NCBI RefSeq assembly: GCF_007829885.1
Contig: NZ_VIWW01000001.1
Coordinates: 434,001-498,000, forward strand
Direction: 5' to 3'
DNA: 64,000 nucleotides
Origin: Streptomyces brevispora
GTDB lineage: Bacteria > Actinomycetota > Actinomycetes > Streptomycetales > Streptomycetaceae
Shown: positions 62,501 to 64,000 of the stretch, piece by piece
Numbering within the stretch: the first letter of the stretch is position 1
Layout of the letters: each line of letters opens with the position of its first letter
Position numbers and translations under genes: made by a program
Notes under the pieces: generated by a model
Database searches by the model: none
What the model saw: only the letters and a program-made list of their open reading frames with translations
What the model was told of the DNA's origin: nothing

Positions 62501-62548
62501 CAGCAGCGCTGCAACTACTGCCGTTCTGATGCGTGTTGACGATTGCAT
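59504..62548 (-). CDS. Secreted glycoside hydrolase family 31 enzyme with NPCBM domain
   Basis: A 1014-residue exported glycosidase. A signal peptide (1-30) ends GSAQA. The GH31 part (about 40-700) shows the N-terminal beta domain, the (beta/alpha)8 barrel with the nucleophile Asp357 in KLDVAWIG and the acid/base Asp408 in QWSGDQYGTW, and the C-terminal beta domains (SFTLYEDDGVT). A NEW3-like domain (about 760-860, VSVTPAKDAAAGEARITALV) and an NPCBM carbohydrate-binding domain (about 870-1014, KVYEKGIGTHADSDIEI) follow. The substrate may be an alpha-glucoside, alpha-galactoside or alpha-xyloside. A GCGC palindrome sits right before the start codon. It is convergent with ParJ; only 63 bases separate the stops. 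Confidence 0.92.
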   Translation of the reverse strand: MQSSTRIRTAVVAALLGLFAVLSGPGSAQADPAPPAESTVGDLTGFSADGSVYHLRAGTAEARVSFVSAETFRIELAPDGTFSDPAGDAIVLPQGSPPRTHWKERSDRYDLSTGDVTLRVYKSPLRFALHRADGSQVWSEAKGLSWDGEKTTQTLARGGDEQFYGAGMQNGRGNTSHRGKTVEVGVDYDWDDGGHPNSVPFYLSSAGYGVFRNTFAPGTYRFTDPVTTSAEEQRFDAYYFAGDAKEVIGQYTKLTGKPFLPPVYGMEIGDADCYLHNANRGERHTLDALKIADGYVENDMPNGWMLVNDGYGCGHEDLAETAKGLQDRDMQLGLWTQDGIDKIAEQVKAGQRVAKLDVAWIGDGYKFALDGCKDAYKGIEDNSDARGFTYAPESWSGAQRCGVQWSGDQYGTWDYIRWQIPTYAGATMSGLAYTTGDVDGIFGGSAKTYTRDLQWKMFLGTTMTMDGWAASDKQPFRYGEPYTSVNREYLKLKESLLPYQYSYAHEATKTGVGMVRPLVLEYPDDPKAATDAAKYEFMSGEDFLVAPVYQDSTERDGIYLPKGTWTDYWTGRTYQGPTTVDDYSAPLDTLPLFVRGGASVPMWPGIRSYKDRTAGSPLAWDIYPQGKSSFTLYEDDGVTRQHRDGAYATQTADVRAPARGAGDITVNIGESKGKFTGKQSSRPYEFSVHTGSEPSAVKLTGKLPRLGSAAAYASAKQGWWYDRDDRGGVVKIKTAPLSTGRKFSVKLENTSAVGGRNAAATATVSAPQGQEAGAGVPATVAVDVTAGRADVTDAAVSLDVPKGWRVTPAEPVQRIPAGTTRRVEVSVTPAKDAAAGEARITALVRYRSAGESRTAVQRIAAAVMPPPPTGEVWASDLEWLSSVNGYGPAERDRSNGESGAADGGPLTLAGKVYEKGIGTHADSDIEIYLGGQCSKFTADAGIDDEIDGYGEVAFSVEADGKVLWTSPKVTGASATVPVDVPLDGARHVRLKVTDTNGSKTGDHGDWGAARFTCS

Positions 62549-62551
62549 AGA

Positions 62552-62564
62552 GCGCTTTTAGCGC
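62552..62564. promoter_or_regulatory. Palindrome directly upstream of the GH31 start
   Basis: GCGC-TTTTA-GCGC, ending 3 bases from the ATG (62548). No shine-dalgarno sequence is seen in its place. It may be a repressor site or a leaderless start with operator overlap. Confidence 0.45.
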
Positions 62565-62596
62565 AGCATCAAGCATTTGACCATGGACAAAACGGA

Positions 62597-62633
62597 ATCG
62601 GCCCCGAACTTCGTCAAGAAGTTCGGGGCCGAT
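62597..62633 (-). terminator. Stem-loop after mshC
   Basis: ATCGGCCCCGAACTTC (62597-62612) pairs exactly with GAAGTTCGGGGCCGAT (62618-62633) over a 5-base loop. On the minus strand it is 24 bases past the mshC stop and followed by TCCGTTTTG. Confidence 0.9.
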
Positions 62634-62657
62634 GAACGGGCTTGATACAGCGGGCAG

Positions 62658-63887
62658 TTACAGCGCGACACCGAGCAGCGCGTCGACGGTGCGCGAGACG
62701 AGTCCCGGCGCCCCCTCGTCCGTGCCGCCGCCGGCGGTCTGCCGCTCGGCCCAGCGGTCCACGGCGGCCAGGGCTGCCGGGGCGTCCAGATCGTCGGCGA
62801 GGGCCTCGCGGACCTCGTCGACGAGGGCGTCGGCGGACAGCCCGTCGGGCCGCGAGACGGCGGCGCGCCAGCGGGCGAGCCGGTCCACCGCGTCGGCGAG
62901 CACCTGGTCGGTCCACTCCCAGTCGGAGCGGTAGTGGTGCGAGAGCAGTGCGAGACGGATCGCCGCCGGGTCCACGCCGTCGCGGCGGAGCACCGAGACG
63001 AAGACCAGGTTCCCCTTGGACTTGGACATCTTCTCGCCGTCCAGGCCGACCATGCCGGCGTGCACGTACGCCTGGGCGAACGGGTGCTCGCCGGTCAGCA
63101 CCTGGGCGTGCGAAGCGCCCATCTCGTGGTGCGGGAAGGCGAGGTCGGAGCCGCCCCCCTGAACGTCGAAGCCCATGCCGAGATGGTCCAGGGCGATGGC
63201 GACGCACTCGATGTGCCAGCCGGGCCGGCCGGCGCCGAGCGAGGCGCCGTCCCAGCTCGGCTCGCCCTCACGGGCGGCCATCCAGAGCATCGGGTCGAGG
63301 GGGTTCTTCTTCCCGGGGCGCTCCGGGTCGCCGCCGCGTTCGGCGGAGAGCAGTCGCATCGCCTCGGCGTCGAGGTTGGAGACCTGGCCGAAGCGCGGGT
63401 CGGTGTCGACGGAGAAGTACACATCGCCGTCGAGTTCGTAGGCGGCGCCCGCGTCGCGGAGTCGTTCGACGAGCGGCACGATGCCGGGTATCGCCTCGAC
63501 GGCTCCGATGTAGTGCTGCGGCGGGAGCATGCGCAGTGCGGTCATGTCCTCGCGGAACAGGGCCGTCTCACGCTCGGCGAGCTCGGTCCAGTCCTGACCG
63601 TCGCGCACGGCCCGCTCCAGCAGCGGATCGTCCACGTCGGTCACGTTCTGGACATAGTGAACCTGCCGCTTGGTGTCGAGCCACACGCGCTGAACGAGGT
63701 CGAACGCGTTGTAAGTCGCCGCATGACCCATATGGGTCGCGTCGTACGGCGTGATGCCGCAGACATAGATGCGGGCGACGGGACCGGGGTCAAGGGTGAT
63801 CCGTCCGCCGGTCGCGGTGTCGTGGATCCGAAGGTCGCGGCCCTTGCCAGGCAGGGCGGGGACCTCAGAAGCGGGCCAGGCATGCAT
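62658..63887 (-). CDS. mshC: Mycothiol biosynthesis ligase MshC (cysteine:GlcN-Ins ligase)
   Basis: A 409-residue class I aminoacyl-tRNA synthetase-like ligase that joins cysteine to glucosaminyl inositol with ATP, the penultimate step of mycothiol synthesis. Landmarks are [20 protein letters not shown] (with HMGH as the HIGH motif), [29 protein letters not shown], and KMSKSKGN (KMSKS motif). The length matches MshC (about 410) and is less than CysS (about 460). ATG 63887 is used; a frame extending to 63953 lacks support. A perfect terminator follows. This marks the organism as a mycothiol producer. Confidence 0.95.
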   Translation of the reverse strand: MHAWPASEVPALPGKGRDLRIHDTATGGRITLDPGPVARIYVCGITPYDATHMGHAATYNAFDLVQRVWLDTKRQVHYVQNVTDVDDPLLERAVRDGQDWTELAERETALFREDMTALRMLPPQHYIGAVEAIPGIVPLVERLRDAGAAYELDGDVYFSVDTDPRFGQVSNLDAEAMRLLSAERGGDPERPGKKNPLDPMLWMAAREGEPSWDGASLGAGRPGWHIECVAIALDHLGMGFDVQGGGSDLAFPHHEMGASHAQVLTGEHPFAQAYVHAGMVGLDGEKMSKSKGNLVFVSVLRRDGVDPAAIRLALLSHHYRSDWEWTDQVLADAVDRLARWRAAVSRPDGLSADALVDEVREALADDLDAPAALAAVDRWAERQTAGGGTDEGAPGLVSRTVDALLGVAL

Positions 63888-64000
63888 GCGACGAGCGTAA
63901 CCGGACGCGGCTTCCGGATACGAACCGGAGGGGGAACCTGTCCGAAGAGGCACCCTTGCGCACGGCCCCGAACGGTGCCCCGTTCCCCCGGGGCTCCGCT

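Overview
The window is GC-rich, densely coded chromosomal DNA of a Streptomyces-type actinomycete. The evidence is the third-position GC bias, the full Pup-proteasome locus, the mycothiol ligase gene mshC, a gylR-glpF-glpK-glpD glycerol operon, and a gene order (helY, dagK, tatC, tatA, pafC, pafB, FKBPs, pafA ... prcA, prcB, pup, dop, arc ... metH, gyl, parJ, mshC) that from memory matches the core-chromosome order of S. coelicolor around SCO1630-SCO1663. I saw no tRNA, rRNA, CRISPR array, insertion sequence or phage gene.

Region 1 (1-14.9 kb) is the accessory part. After the 3' end of a 5'-3' exonuclease and a siderophore-interacting flavoreductase behind overlapping iron boxes comes a compact SigK island. 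It holds sigK-rskA, a convergent five-gene operon with overlapping genes (FAD oxidoreductase, DUF1365, two cyclopropane-synthase-like methyltransferases, DUF1295), and a divergent membrane molybdopterin oxidoreductase followed by a fasciclin lipoprotein of the MPT70/MPT83 type. Three copies of one promoter motif (CCAATCC, 15 nt, C/A-CGAAT) sit before sigK and back to back in the divergent promoter region, so sigK probably drives itself and both arms. A fragment of a photolyase gene lies between rskA and the operon. An ADP-ribosylglycohydrolase, an SPW-repeat membrane protein and a secreted FG-GAP protein follow.

Region 2 (15-34.3 kb, almost all minus strand) is housekeeping. It contains a HelY-type RNA helicase, a diacylglycerol kinase-like enzyme, TatC and TatA, the PafB/PafC DNA-damage activators, two FKBP prolyl isomerases, and the complete pupylation system (pafA, prcA, prcB, pup, dop, arc). 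An MFS exporter and a divergent LacI-type repressor with paired palindromic operators interrupt this cluster. A decayed endonuclease VII gene lies between pup and prcB.

Region 3 (34.4-46 kb) holds a ferredoxin, a secreted protein, TrmI tRNA methyltransferase, a site-2 protease, a RecB-type nuclease, an orphan response regulator, an orphan peptide-binding lipoprotein, a HAD phosphatase and B12-dependent methionine synthase.

Region 4 (46-64 kb) has the glycerol regulon with predicted GylR sites. Next is an L-fuconate-type sugar acid cluster (ABC importer, SDR, FucD-like dehydratase) that shares an ATACATCGGATG box with a nearby FadR/GntR regulator. Then come ParJ (PAC2 family), a secreted GH31 glycosidase and mshC. 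Many convergent or operon ends carry long near-perfect stem-loops that look like terminators.
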